Assembly (NCBI GenBank): GCA_963652495.1
Contig: CAVJTU010000031.1
Coordinates: forward strand, 1 to 32,701
Source of the DNA: Anthropogastromicrobium sp963652495
GTDB taxonomy: Bacteria; Bacillota; Clostridia; Lachnospirales; Lachnospiraceae
Direction: 5' to 3'
DNA length: 32,701 nucleotides
Shown: one piece after another, positions 16,358 to 24,422 of the stretch
Position numbering within the stretch: the stretch's first letter is position 1
Layout of the letters: every line of letters begins with the position of its first letter
The notes under the pieces: generated by a model
What the model saw: only the letters and a program-made list of their open reading frames with translations
Databases searched by the model: none
Told to the model about the DNA's origin: nothing
Position numbers and translations under genes: made by a program

Positions 16358-16984
16358 ATGCGTTTTTACATAGCAGACTGCCATTTTTATCACGAAGCAC
16401 TCAATACCAAGATGGACAAGCGGGGATTTTCCACGGCTGAGGAGATGAATCAGTATATGATACAGCACTGGAATGAAAAGGTGCGCACCTGCGACGAGAC
16501 TGTGATACTGGGCGATTTTTCATTTGGCGATGCGATGCAGACAAATGCGCTGCTGCAGCAATTAAATGGAAAGAAATATTTGATCGAGGGCAATCACGAC
16601 CGCTATTTGCAATACCGCAGATTTGACAAGAGCTTGTTTGAATGGATACGCCCCTACGAAGAATTAAATGACAATGGGCGAAAAGTTATATTGAGTCATT
16701 ATCCCATTATGTGCTATAATGGGCAGTATCGGACAAATGAGAAAGGAGAAGCCAAAACTTACATGCTGTACGGACACGTACACAATACGAGGGATGAGCT
16801 TTTGCTGGATCGTTTTATCCGAATGACAAGGCAGACATCTTTTCTTGACTTTTCGGGAAATGAGAAAACAATTCCATGCAGCATGATTAATTGTTTCTGC
16901 GTTTTCTCAAATTACGAACCGCTTTCGCTTGATGAATGGATTGAGAATGATAAAATTCGTCGAGCAGAAGTGAAAAATGAGTAA
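16358..16984 (+). CDS. Calcineurin-like metallophosphoesterase
   Basis: A 208-aa cytoplasmic enzyme with the full set of dinuclear-metal motifs in order: DCH near the N-terminus, GDFSFG, GNHD, SHYP and GHVH. These bind two metals and hydrolyse phosphoester bonds. The ATG at 16358 has AAAGGA eight bases upstream; an earlier in-frame ATG at 16304 overlaps the -10 box and is rejected. It is a single-gene unit. The substrate is unknown; members are often annotated only as hydrolases. Confidence 0.88.
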   Translation: MRFYIADCHFYHEALNTKMDKRGFSTAEEMNQYMIQHWNEKVRTCDETVILGDFSFGDAMQTNALLQQLNGKKYLIEGNHDRYLQYRRFDKSLFEWIRPYEELNDNGRKVILSHYPIMCYNGQYRTNEKGEAKTYMLYGHVHNTRDELLLDRFIRMTRQTSFLDFSGNEKTIPCSMINCFCVFSNYEPLSLDEWIENDKIRRAEVKNE

Positions 16985-17073
16985 GAGAGGAAAATAGATG
17001 ATAATTTTGCACAAAAAAGTGAAAGAATAAGTAGAAACATGTGACAAAATATAGAAACAGACTGCTTTGCAGA

Positions 17074-17102
17074 TTGACAATGAAAGAAAATAAGGTTATA
17101 TT
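17074..17102 (+). promoter_or_regulatory. Promoter of the LacI-family regulator
   Basis: TTGACA (17074-17079), 17-bp spacer and TATATT (17097-17102), 44 bp before the regulator start. Confidence 0.8.
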
Positions 17103-17109
17103 GAAAATA

Positions 17110-17123
17110 CTTAAACGATTGAG
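17110..17123 (+). promoter_or_regulatory. Operator-like site at the regulator promoter
   Basis: CTTAAACGATTGAG is a 14-bp imperfect palindrome with the central CG of LacI-family operators. The core AAACGATT begins 11 bases after the -10 box, at the expected transcript start. The same core is at the same distance in the promoter of the sugar transport operon downstream. Confidence 0.55.
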
Positions 17124-17145
17124 AGAAAGCAGGTGAAGAGGTACT

Positions 17146-18165
17146 ATGGTTTCATTAAAGGATATCGCAGCTGCCTGCGGCGTGTCGGCATCAACAGTCA
17201 GCAAGGCATTGAATGATCTGGACGACATCAGCGAAAAGAGAAAAGCGATGATTCGCCAGAAAGCAAATGAGATGGGTTATCTTCCGAACATGGCGGCGAG
17301 AGCACTTAAGACAAAGATGACTCACAATATAGGGGTTTTGTTTCTGGATGACTATCACAGCGGACTGACGCATCCGTATTTTGCACCGGTTTTGGAGAGT
17401 CTGAAGACAGAAGTGGAAAACCTGGGATACGATATCACATTCATTAACAAGAATGTCGGAGGTCGGGAAATGTCCTATTTGGAGCATTGCCGTTATCGTA
17501 ATGTGGACGGAGTGGTAATTGCAAATGTTGATTTTACAAAGGAAGAGGTGGTTGAGTTAATCGAGAGCGATATTCCGGTTGTCACGATCGATCATGTCTT
17601 TAATAATTGTCCGGCAGTTGTATCTGATAATATTCGAGGCATGAGGGAGCTGACAGAGTATGTAATCAGCATGGGACATAAAAAAATTGCTTATATACAT
17701 GGACAGCAAAATGGTGTCACGAAGGTCAGACTGGCAAGCTTTTATCGCACAATGGAAGCTCATGGACTGGCTGTGCCGGATGAGTATGTGCCGGAAGCAC
17801 CATATTTGGAAGGCGAGGCGAGTGCAGAGGCGACAAAAAAGCTTCTGATGTTAAAAGAGCCTCCGACTTGTATTCTGTACCCGGATGATTTTACGGCAAT
17901 CGGGGGGATCGGCGTCATTCGCGAGGCAGGACTGTCCATTCCAAAAGACATCTCAGTGGCAGGATACGATGGCATTGCGTTAATTCAGCAATTTTTGCCG
18001 AAGCTTACGACCTACGCACAGGATATGGATGGTATTGGAAAGGATGCGGCCAGAGCAATTGTTGACCAGATTGAGCGTCCGAAGAGTGCGCTTGTCGAGA
18101 TGATTGTAAAGCCCGGAAAGGTTATGCCGGGGGCATCCGTGCGTCGCTTGGAAGAAGAAAACTAG
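17146..18165 (+). CDS. LacI-family transcriptional regulator
   Basis: A 339-aa one-component sugar-responsive regulator. The N-terminal helix-turn-helix and hinge are clear (VSLKDIAAACGVSASTVSKA, then MGYLPNMAARALK), followed by a periplasmic-binding-protein-like effector domain (NIGVLFLDD through VVTIDH to DISVAGYDG). It lies directly upstream of and codirectional with a sugar ABC operon, separated by a terminator and that operon's own promoter. The shared operator-like motif suggests that it controls both itself and the importer. The ligand is probably a sugar or sugar phosphate. Confidence 0.92.
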   Translation: MVSLKDIAAACGVSASTVSKALNDLDDISEKRKAMIRQKANEMGYLPNMAARALKTKMTHNIGVLFLDDYHSGLTHPYFAPVLESLKTEVENLGYDITFINKNVGGREMSYLEHCRYRNVDGVVIANVDFTKEEVVELIESDIPVVTIDHVFNNCPAVVSDNIRGMRELTEYVISMGHKKIAYIHGQQNGVTKVRLASFYRTMEAHGLAVPDEYVPEAPYLEGEASAEATKKLLMLKEPPTCILYPDDFTAIGGIGVIREAGLSIPKDISVAGYDGIALIQQFLPKLTTYAQDMDGIGKDAARAIVDQIERPKSALVEMIVKPGKVMPGASVRRLEEEN

Positions 18166-18199
18166 TCCGTACAGGATCGAAAAGCAAAATGGTATCAAA

Positions 18200-18231
18200 G
18201 GGGTCAAAATGCCTTTTGTCCCCAACATCAT
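18200..18231 (+). repeat. REP-like hairpin repeat, copy 3
   Basis: GGGGTCAAAAT-GCCTTTTGTCCCC-AACATCAT, starting 35 bases after the stop codon of the LacI-family gene and on its coding strand. Confidence 0.85.
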
Positions 18232-18300
18232 AGCATAGAGACAGATGAGTTGGAACACGATTAAAAGGACAATTGCATCCGTTTCGTAAAAAAACGAAAA

Positions 18301-18337
18301 GAGTTCGGAAAGCGTTTGCTGAAAGAACTCTTTTTTT
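18301..18337 (+). terminator. Intrinsic terminator after the LacI-family regulator
   Basis: GAGTTC and GAACTC, extended by flanking A:T pairs (AAAA/TTTT), followed by seven T. It separates the regulator from the sugar transport promoter. Confidence 0.8.
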
Positions 18338-18434
18338 ACACCCTAAAGCGACAATTTACACAATACCGACACAACTTATGACAAAGCAAAAACGAAAAGT
18401 TGAAAAAATATATATAAAAATATTTAAAAAGGTA

Positions 18435-18463
18435 TTGCATTTTGGTTTAAAATGATGTATAGT
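18435..18463 (+). promoter_or_regulatory. Promoter of the second sugar ABC operon
   Basis: TTGCAT (18435-18440), 17-bp spacer and TATAGT (18458-18463), 73 bp before the first permease. Confidence 0.75.
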
Positions 18464-18470
18464 TCAGTTA

Positions 18471-18484
18471 TGAAAACGATTAAG
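18471..18484 (+). promoter_or_regulatory. Operator-like or cre-like site in the sugar operon promoter
   Basis: TGAAAACGATTAAG with core AAACGATT 11 bases after the -10 box. The core and its offset match the regulator's own promoter. With the preceding A the 5' half also fits the CcpA cre pattern (WTGnAAnCG), but the final CA of cre is missing, so a LacI-family operator is the better reading. Confidence 0.5.
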
Positions 18485-18536
18485 TAATTTACAAACGGAA
18501 ATTACACGGAGATTACGAAGAAGGAGTGTGGATGGG

Positions 18537-19442
18537 ATGAAAAATTTTATTCAGAACACGTGGAAACACAGAGCTCACGTTGTAATGGCTTTGCCGGCAT
18601 TTCTTGTATTGCTGTTCTTCGCCTATATTCCGATGGGCGGTTTGGTAATGGCATTCAAGTCGTATGATTACACGAAAGGAATCTGGGGCAGCCCGTGGAA
18701 TGGTCTTGATAACTTCAAGTTCCTGATTGCATCGAAATCAACGTTTATCTCAATGACAAAGAATACGTTGTTCTACTATGTGATCTTTACGGGAGTTGGA
18801 ACGGTACTGAATGTAGTACTTGCGATTGCAATTGACCAGTGCGTATTTAAAAAGTGCGCGAAGGCCATGCAGACCGTTATGATCATTCCGGTATTCATCT
18901 CTTACGCAGCTGTACAGTTTATCGTATATGCATTCATCAGTACCGATACCGGTATCTTGAACAACCTGTTCAATGCACATGTACGTTACTACACAACAGC
19001 TAGTCTGTGGCCGATGATCTTAACCATTGTTAAGATGTGGAACAGCGTAGGTTACGGCTCCGTACTTTACATGTCCGTGCTTGCCGGTATTGATTCGTCT
19101 CTTTATGAGGCAGCTGAAATCGACGGTGCAAACCGCTGGCAGCAGATCGTCAATATCACACTTCCGAGTCTGGTGCCGATGATTACCGTTATGCTTCTTC
19201 TTTCAGTAGGAAATATCATGAGATCCGATACCGGTCTTTTCTATCAGGTAACGAGAAACAGTGGACAGCTTTATTCCACCACACAGGTTATCGATTCCTA
19301 CGTGCTGAATGCAATCTTTAAGAACTCGAACTTCGGATTCGTTGCAGCAACCACATTCTTCCAGTCTGTAATTGGTCTGGCGATGATGCTGATTGCAAAC
19401 GGACTTGTTCGCAAGATTGCACCGGAAAATGCATTGTTCTAA
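18537..19442 (+). CDS. Carbohydrate ABC transporter permease, LplB family (second system)
   Basis: A 301-aa membrane permease. About six hydrophobic segments and an EAA loop at about residues 189-212 (LYEAAEIDGANRW then TLPSL). AAGGAG lies ten bases before the ATG at 18537; a GTG at 18528 is too close to that site. It is related to the permease at 378-1319 but clearly diverged, so the window holds two separate importers. It overlaps or abuts the next gene region by one base at its stop and is the first gene of a three-gene operon. Confidence 0.9.
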   Translation: MKNFIQNTWKHRAHVVMALPAFLVLLFFAYIPMGGLVMAFKSYDYTKGIWGSPWNGLDNFKFLIASKSTFISMTKNTLFYYVIFTGVGTVLNVVLAIAIDQCVFKKCAKAMQTVMIIPVFISYAAVQFIVYAFISTDTGILNNLFNAHVRYYTTASLWPMILTIVKMWNSVGYGSVLYMSVLAGIDSSLYEAAEIDGANRWQQIVNITLPSLVPMITVMLLLSVGNIMRSDTGLFYQVTRNSGQLYSTTQVIDSYVLNAIFKNSNFGFVAATTFFQSVIGLAMMLIANGLVRKIAPENALF

Positions 19443-19459
19443 TGAAGGGAGGCACTCAG

Positions 19460-20386
19460 ATGAGTAAAAAGAAAAATCTTGATCTCGCTCCTTCCAGAAG
19501 AGAGCGCAAGACCGTTGGTCAGTACATATTGTTATTTTTTCTGATTCTTTATACATTGTTCTGCGCACTGCCAATTGTGCTCGTATTTATCGCAGCATTT
19601 ACGGATGAGAAGACAATTGTGCAGAATGGTTTCTCATTTGTACCAGAGAAATGGTCGCTTGATGGTGTAAATGCAGTACTTCGATATGGCAAGCAGCTGG
19701 CAACCTCATATGGAATTACCATCTTCATCACAGTCGTTGGAACATTAGCCGGACTTTTAATCATGGCAATGTTTGCTTATGCAATCAGCCGCAAGGGCTT
19801 CATGCTTGGCAAGTTCTTATCGGTTTATCTGCTGATTCCGATGCTGTTTTCCGGCGGACAGTTATCCTGCTATATTATCTATACGTCCATGTACGGATTA
19901 AAGGATAACATCGCATTGCTGATCTTACCGCTTTGCGTATCGACGATGAATGTTATCATTCTTAGAACATATATTGTAAACAGTATTCCGGGCGAGCTGA
20001 TGGAGGCTGCCAAGATCGATGGCGCAGGCGAGTATCGAACCTTCTTCCAGATTACACTTCCGCTGTTAAAGCCTTCCATGGCAGCAGTCGGATTTATGAT
20101 GGCAACTGTTTACTGGAACGACTGGCAGAATGCACTTCTTTATATCACAAGTGACCGCAAGAAGCCATTGCAGCTGCTTTTGATCAATATTCAGAAGAGC
20201 ATTGAGTTTTTGTTGAACAATTCAAATGTGCCTGCTTCTGTTAAAGCAGCAATGGGAGGTACCATCCCGCAGTATTCCGCAACGATGGCAACGGTTATCG
20301 TCGTAATCGGGCCGATCATGGTAGCATACCCATTCTTCCAGAAGTATTTCGTAAAAGGTCTTACCGTTGGCTCTGTTAAGGGTTGA
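19460..20386 (+). CDS. Carbohydrate ABC transporter permease, YtcP/AraQ family (second system)
   Basis: A 308-aa permease with an N-terminal basic segment (MSKKKNLDLAPSRRERK), about six hydrophobic segments, an EAA loop at about 178-202 (LMEAAKIDGAGEY then TLPLL) and the C-terminal KYFVKGLTVGSVKG pattern. The ATG at 19460 is preceded by AAGGGAGG; an upstream in-frame ATG at 19442 overlaps the previous stop and has no site. Second gene of the operon. Confidence 0.9.
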   Translation: MSKKKNLDLAPSRRERKTVGQYILLFFLILYTLFCALPIVLVFIAAFTDEKTIVQNGFSFVPEKWSLDGVNAVLRYGKQLATSYGITIFITVVGTLAGLLIMAMFAYAISRKGFMLGKFLSVYLLIPMLFSGGQLSCYIIYTSMYGLKDNIALLILPLCVSTMNVIILRTYIVNSIPGELMEAAKIDGAGEYRTFFQITLPLLKPSMAAVGFMMATVYWNDWQNALLYITSDRKKPLQLLLINIQKSIEFLLNNSNVPASVKAAMGGTIPQYSATMATVIVVIGPIMVAYPFFQKYFVKGLTVGSVKG

Positions 20387-20425
20387 TGGAACGAACCATT
20401 TTGTAATCATTATCTTGTAAGTTTA

Positions 20426-20447
20426 AGGGAGTGCATAGACTTCCTTA
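20426..20447 (+). other. Intercistronic hairpin before the binding-protein gene
   Basis: AAGGGAGT and ACTTCCTT form a stem with one G-U pair, without a T tract. Such hairpins between permease and binding-protein genes often stabilise or separate the abundant binding-protein message; that role is inferred here. Confidence 0.4.
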
Positions 20448-20485
20448 GCCCATAAAACAAACATCATTAAGGAGGACACTTATTT

Positions 20486-22015
20486 ATGAAGAGAAAACTT
20501 TTTGCAGTATCAATGGCAGCAGCTATGGCAACCAGTTGTTTTGCAGGCACTGCTTTTGCAAGTGACAGCGATCCGGTAACGATTAAGATTACAAGAGCAT
20601 GTTTTAACTTGGCAAATCCGGATTCCGATCAGGTAAAGAAGGTTCAGGATGCAATCAATGATTATATTAAGGACAAGATCAATGTTCAGATTGAGCTGAC
20701 AGATATCGGTTCCGGTGAGTACACCGATAAGGCAAATCTGGCTCTGGCAAATAACGAGATTAACCTTCTTTGGACTGCATCATGGGAAGGCACCATCGGC
20801 ACAAATGATTTAGTACCGAATAATGCAGTTTATGATATTACCGATCTGCTTCCTGGCACGGCTCTGTATGAGTCCATGGACGAAGGACAGTGGGAAGCAA
20901 CCAAGTATAATGGAAAGAATTATTTCGTTCCTGTTTATAAGGATAATGCAGAAGGCTACGATATCATGTTCCGTAAGGATCTTGTTGAAAAGTACGGCTG
21001 GGATATCAGCAGTGTTAAGACATTAGCAGACATTGAGCCGATGTTACAGGATCTGGAGGAAGAGGGTCTGAAATATCCGTATCTGTCACAGAAGACGGCT
21101 ATGTTCTACAGATATTATATCAATGATTTTGATTTCTTTACCGCTGATTCACAGTCCAACTGGGTAGCAGTTGACAGAGAGACAAATGAAGTTGTAGATA
21201 CCGTTTTGACGGATCAGTATAAAGAATTCTGTACATTGATGGCAAAGTGGGCAGAGGCAGGCTACATTTCAGAGGATGAAGTAACAAAGACCACTACCGA
21301 TACCACAACACAGACTCAGGATTGGGGTATTTCTTGGTGGACCGATATTCCGGTTAATGCAGAGGCAAACAGCCGTTACAATCAGGACGTTGAGATGGTT
21401 GCCGTTACGGACAGATGGGCTCACTCCACATCTTCACTTGGTTCCTGCTATGCAGTAACTGCAAACAGCACAGAGGAAGAAGCAAAGGCTTGTGTTGACT
21501 TCTTAGGACTTCTGTATACCGACAGCTATCTGGCAGATCTGTATACCTTCGGTATCGAGGGAGAGGATTTCAACTATGTTGACGGTAAGGTAGAGCAGAC
21601 TGCTGCCGGCAAGTACAATCACTCCATGTGGGAGTCTGCATCTGCAACCATCGTAACGCCTCTGACAACAGAGCCGGATGACAAGGCAGAACTGTATAAG
21701 GACTTCAATGGTGGAGCAAACACCTCTTGTGCAGCAGGTTTCCGTTTCGATAAGAGTCCTGTCGCTGATAAGTATACTGCTTGCCAGAACGTATTCAACG
21801 AGTACGGATTCGCACTTGAGAATGGCGGATACAGTGTTGACGGTGTGGAAGATGCTATCGCCCAGTATCAGGCAGCTCTTGATGAGGCTGGTTATCAGGA
21901 CGTTTTAGCAGAGTTCCAGGCACAGTATGATGCATGGAAGGAAGAGACCGGTTCCGGGACAACTGACGAAGCAGCTGAGTCTGTTGAAGAAGAGTCCTCT
22001 TCTGTAGCAGAATAA
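20486..22015 (+). CDS. Extracellular solute-binding protein of second sugar ABC importer
   Basis: A 509-aa secreted binding protein with a signal peptide (MKRKLFAVSMAAAMA, cleavage likely after GTAFA). It has the general family-1 binding-protein organisation and an unusual acidic, serine-rich C-terminal tail (about the last 25 residues, ending SSSVAE). A cysteine in the signal peptide (TSCFAG) does not fit a good lipobox. AAGGAGGACA precedes the ATG. It is the third gene after two permeases; there is no ATPase gene nearby. Ligand unknown. Confidence 0.87.
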   Translation: MKRKLFAVSMAAAMATSCFAGTAFASDSDPVTIKITRACFNLANPDSDQVKKVQDAINDYIKDKINVQIELTDIGSGEYTDKANLALANNEINLLWTASWEGTIGTNDLVPNNAVYDITDLLPGTALYESMDEGQWEATKYNGKNYFVPVYKDNAEGYDIMFRKDLVEKYGWDISSVKTLADIEPMLQDLEEEGLKYPYLSQKTAMFYRYYINDFDFFTADSQSNWVAVDRETNEVVDTVLTDQYKEFCTLMAKWAEAGYISEDEVTKTTTDTTTQTQDWGISWWTDIPVNAEANSRYNQDVEMVAVTDRWAHSTSSLGSCYAVTANSTEEEAKACVDFLGLLYTDSYLADLYTFGIEGEDFNYVDGKVEQTAAGKYNHSMWESASATIVTPLTTEPDDKAELYKDFNGGANTSCAAGFRFDKSPVADKYTACQNVFNEYGFALENGGYSVDGVEDAIAQYQAALDEAGYQDVLAEFQAQYDAWKEETGSGTTDEAAESVEEESSSVAE

Positions 22016-22057
22016 TAATTGTTAATTCCTTTTTCTCATAACACTTTTTCCTTCGCA

Positions 22058-22144
22058 GAGGACGGAGCATACCTTAGGGTGTGCCCCGTCCTCATGCTGT
22101 CATGTCTCAGTTGGCTGAGATAGACGCATGAACTAGAACATGAC
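22058..22144 (+). other. Strong intergenic hairpins between the sugar operon and leuA
   Basis: The first hairpin (22058-22093) pairs GAGGACGG with CCGTCCTC, with an inner stem AGCATACC/GGTGTGCC and a TTAG loop. The second region pairs GTCATGT (22099-22105) with ACATGAC (22138-22144) and encloses a small hairpin TCTCAG-TTGG-CTGAGA. Neither is followed by a T tract, so they are not classic terminators; they probably form the 3' end structure of the sugar operon message. Confidence 0.5.
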
Positions 22145-22178
22145 AAAAAAAATCAACCATAATGATTAAAACCGTCAC

Positions 22179-22203
22179 TAGCATTTGCGTTGCAAATGTG
22201 CTA
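22179..22203 (+). promoter_or_regulatory. Inverted repeat upstream of the leuA promoter
   Basis: TAGCATTTGC and GCAAATGTGCTA flank GTT. The palindrome ends about 21 bp upstream of the -35 box, a position typical of activator sites. TACGACA follows at 22212-22218. The bound factor is unknown; the DNA-binding domain fused to the LeuA encoded just downstream is one candidate. Confidence 0.45.
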
Positions 22204-22224
22204 AGATAAATTACGACAATCAAA

Positions 22225-22254
22225 TTGATAAATATTTTTTTGGTAGAATAGAAT
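22225..22254 (+). promoter_or_regulatory. Promoter of the leuA-araC fusion gene
   Basis: TTGATA (22225-22230), 18-bp spacer and TAGAAT (22249-22254). The transcript would start close to the GTG, leaving almost no leader and no room for a T-box. Confidence 0.6.
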
Positions 22255-22272
22255 ATAGTAAGAAAGGTTGAT

Positions 22273-24270
22273 GTGAATAATATGAATCCAAGTGAAAAGT
22301 ATGAAAAGCAGTATTTTATGCCGCCGGTCGTGACCTACGACTGGGTCAAGAAGGATGATATCGATCATGCACCGATTTGGTGCTCTGTTGACTTAAGAGA
22401 CGGAAACCAGGCACTCGTAGAGCCGATGAGTCTGGACGAGAAGATTGAATTTTTTAAAATGCTGGTACAGATTGGCTTTAAGGAAATCGAGATCGGATTC
22501 CCGGCAGCCTCTGAGACTGAGTATCAGTTTTGCCGTACCTTAATTGAGCAGAACCTGATCCCGAGCGATGTAACGATTCAGGTTTTAACACAGGCAAGAG
22601 AGCATATTATTAAGAAGACCTTCGCTGCCATCAAGGGTGCGCCGAGAGCCGTTGTTCATGTCTACAACTCCACCTCCGTTGCACAGCGTGAGCAGGTATT
22701 CAAGAAGGATAAGGAGCAGATCAAGAAGATCGCAGTCGACGGTGCCGCACTGTTAAAGGAGTTAGCGGATAAGACAGAGGGTAACTTCACCTTCGAGTAC
22801 AGCCCGGAGAGCTTCACCGGAACTGAGATGGATTATGCGCTTGAGGTGTGCAATGCCGTTCTGGATGTATGGCAGCCGACACCGGACAATAAGGTCATCA
22901 TTAACCTTCCGGCAACCGTTGAAAATGCAATGCCGCACGTATTTGCTACTCAGATCGAATATATGAATAAGAACATGAAGCACCGCGATGGAGTTGTTCT
23001 GTCACTTCATCCGCACAACGACCGCGGATGCGGTGTCGCGGCAGCAGAGCTTGGCTTGCTTGCCGGTGCAGACCGTATCGAAGGTACGCTGTTTGGAAAC
23101 GGCGAGCGTACCGGAAATGTGGATGTCATCACGTTGGCGATGAACATGTTCTCTCACGGTATTGATCCAAAGCTTGATTTCTCTGATATGTCTCATCTGG
23201 TAGAGGTATACGAGAAAGTAACCGGTATGCGTGTACATGAGCGTCAGCCATACGCAGGAAAGCTTGTTTTCACTGCATTCTCCGGTTCCCATCAGGATGC
23301 AATCGCAAAGGGCATGGCTTGGAGAGAAGCAGGCAAGAGCGAGAAGTGGGATGTTCCGTATCTGCCGATCGACCCGAAGGATGTTGGCCGTACCTACGAT
23401 TCCGACGTTATCCGTATCAACAGCCAGTCCGGTAAGGGCGGCGTATGCTACGTGCTTCGTACCAATTTTGGCTTAAGCATTCCGGAAAATATGCGTGAAG
23501 AGGTTGGCTATACAGTTAAGGATATCTCCGATAAGGCACATAAGGAACTGACTCCGGCGATCATTTATCAGATCTTTGAGGATCACTACATCACCAGCAA
23601 GTCTATCTTTCAGGTGAGCGAGTGCCATTTCCGTCAGGAGAATGGTATCGTGGCAAACGCAACGATCCAGCATGGACAGAATACACAGGTTGTCACCGGA
23701 ACCGGAAATGGACGTCTGGATGCCGTCAGCAACGCAATCAAGAATTACTTCAACGTCAGCTACGAGTTAAGCTTCTATGAGGAGCATTCTCTGACAAAGG
23801 GCAGCTCATCCAAGGCGGTTGCGTATGTCGGGGTGGTATGCAATGGCAGACGTTACTGGGGCGTTGGTATCGACAATGATATCATCAAGGCTTCGATCGA
23901 GGCATTGAGTGTTGCCGTAAACAAGATTGAGGAGATCCAGAATGCGCAGTTTGCCAAAGACAAAAGAATGGTTGAGATTATGAACTACATTCAGTCCAAC
24001 TACTTAAATGTCACGCTTGAGGGACTGTCTGATAAGTTCTACCTGTCAAAGCCGTATCTGTCCAAGTATATCAAGGAAAAGTCTGGTATGACATTCGGCG
24101 AGCTGGTAAAGAATGTTCGTCTGAAGAAGGCAAAGACATTGTTAAAGACCAGTTCGATGACCGTTGAGAGCATCGCGCTTTCCGTCGGCTATCAGAATGT
24201 AGAACATTTTAATCGACTGTTTAAGAAAGCATTTAACATGACTCCGGTGCAGTTTCGCAACAAGAAATAA
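22273..24270 (+). CDS. leuA: 2-isopropylmalate synthase fused to a C-terminal AraC-type HTH domain
   Basis: A 665-aa protein. Residues about 25-310 are the HMGL-like TIM barrel that condenses acetyl-CoA with 2-oxoisovalerate, the first step of leucine synthesis (WCSVDLRDGNQAL with catalytic Arg-Asp, metal-binding HPHNDRG, LFGNGERTGNVD). Residues about 430-550 are the LeuA allosteric domain (QHGQNTQVVTGTGNGRLDAV, WGVGIDNDII), where leucine binds in known enzymes. Residues about 565-665 form a two-helix AraC DNA-binding domain (LSDKFYLSKPYLSKYIKEKSG, IALSVGYQNVEHFNRLFKKAF). There is no stop or frameshift between the parts. Known long-form LeuA ends near residue 560, so this is an added module. 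The GTG start has AAAGG five bases upstream. Leucine-controlled DNA binding is inference. Confidence 0.93.
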   Translation: MNNMNPSEKYEKQYFMPPVVTYDWVKKDDIDHAPIWCSVDLRDGNQALVEPMSLDEKIEFFKMLVQIGFKEIEIGFPAASETEYQFCRTLIEQNLIPSDVTIQVLTQAREHIIKKTFAAIKGAPRAVVHVYNSTSVAQREQVFKKDKEQIKKIAVDGAALLKELADKTEGNFTFEYSPESFTGTEMDYALEVCNAVLDVWQPTPDNKVIINLPATVENAMPHVFATQIEYMNKNMKHRDGVVLSLHPHNDRGCGVAAAELGLLAGADRIEGTLFGNGERTGNVDVITLAMNMFSHGIDPKLDFSDMSHLVEVYEKVTGMRVHERQPYAGKLVFTAFSGSHQDAIAKGMAWREAGKSEKWDVPYLPIDPKDVGRTYDSDVIRINSQSGKGGVCYVLRTNFGLSIPENMREEVGYTVKDISDKAHKELTPAIIYQIFEDHYITSKSIFQVSECHFRQENGIVANATIQHGQNTQVVTGTGNGRLDAVSNAIKNYFNVSYELSFYEEHSLTKGSSSKAVAYVGVVCNGRRYWGVGIDNDIIKASIEALSVAVNKIEEIQNAQFAKDKRMVEIMNYIQSNYLNVTLEGLSDKFYLSKPYLSKYIKEKSGMTFGELVKNVRLKKAKTLLKTSSMTVESIALSVGYQNVEHFNRLFKKAFNMTPVQFRNKK

Positions 24271-24342
24271 AATGAACCCTCCGAAAAGATCTGGGTGCGA
24301 AAATAAGAATGTCAAAAATGGTGCGATATACGCGACTAAAAG

Positions 24343-24365
24343 TGTCGTTTACACTATTTACGACA
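24343..24365 (+). promoter_or_regulatory. Inverted pair of Spo0A-box-like sites
   Basis: TGTCGT (24343-24348) and ACGACA (24360-24365) form an inverted repeat whose halves resemble the Spo0A box TGTCGAA. The second half overlaps the -35 box of the downstream Spo0A-domain gene, so binding would probably repress it. This fits autoregulation but is not shown. Confidence 0.45.
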
Positions 24366-24385
24366 AAAGTAGTACATGATACAAT
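24357..24385 (+). promoter_or_regulatory. Promoter of the Spo0A-domain gene
   Basis: TTTACG (24357-24362), 17-bp spacer and TACAAT (24380-24385), 37 bp before the ATG. Confidence 0.6.
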
Positions 24386-24422
24386 AGCTTTTGAAAAGCT
24401 CAGAAGAAAAAGGAGGGGTACT

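Noticed and set aside
22058..22093. Intrinsic terminator of the second sugar operon
   Set aside because: The hairpin is strong but is not followed by a T run, so it is listed only as a hairpin.
22016..22272. Leucine T-box upstream of leuA
   Set aside because: No T-box sequence is present, and the predicted promoter leaves almost no leader.
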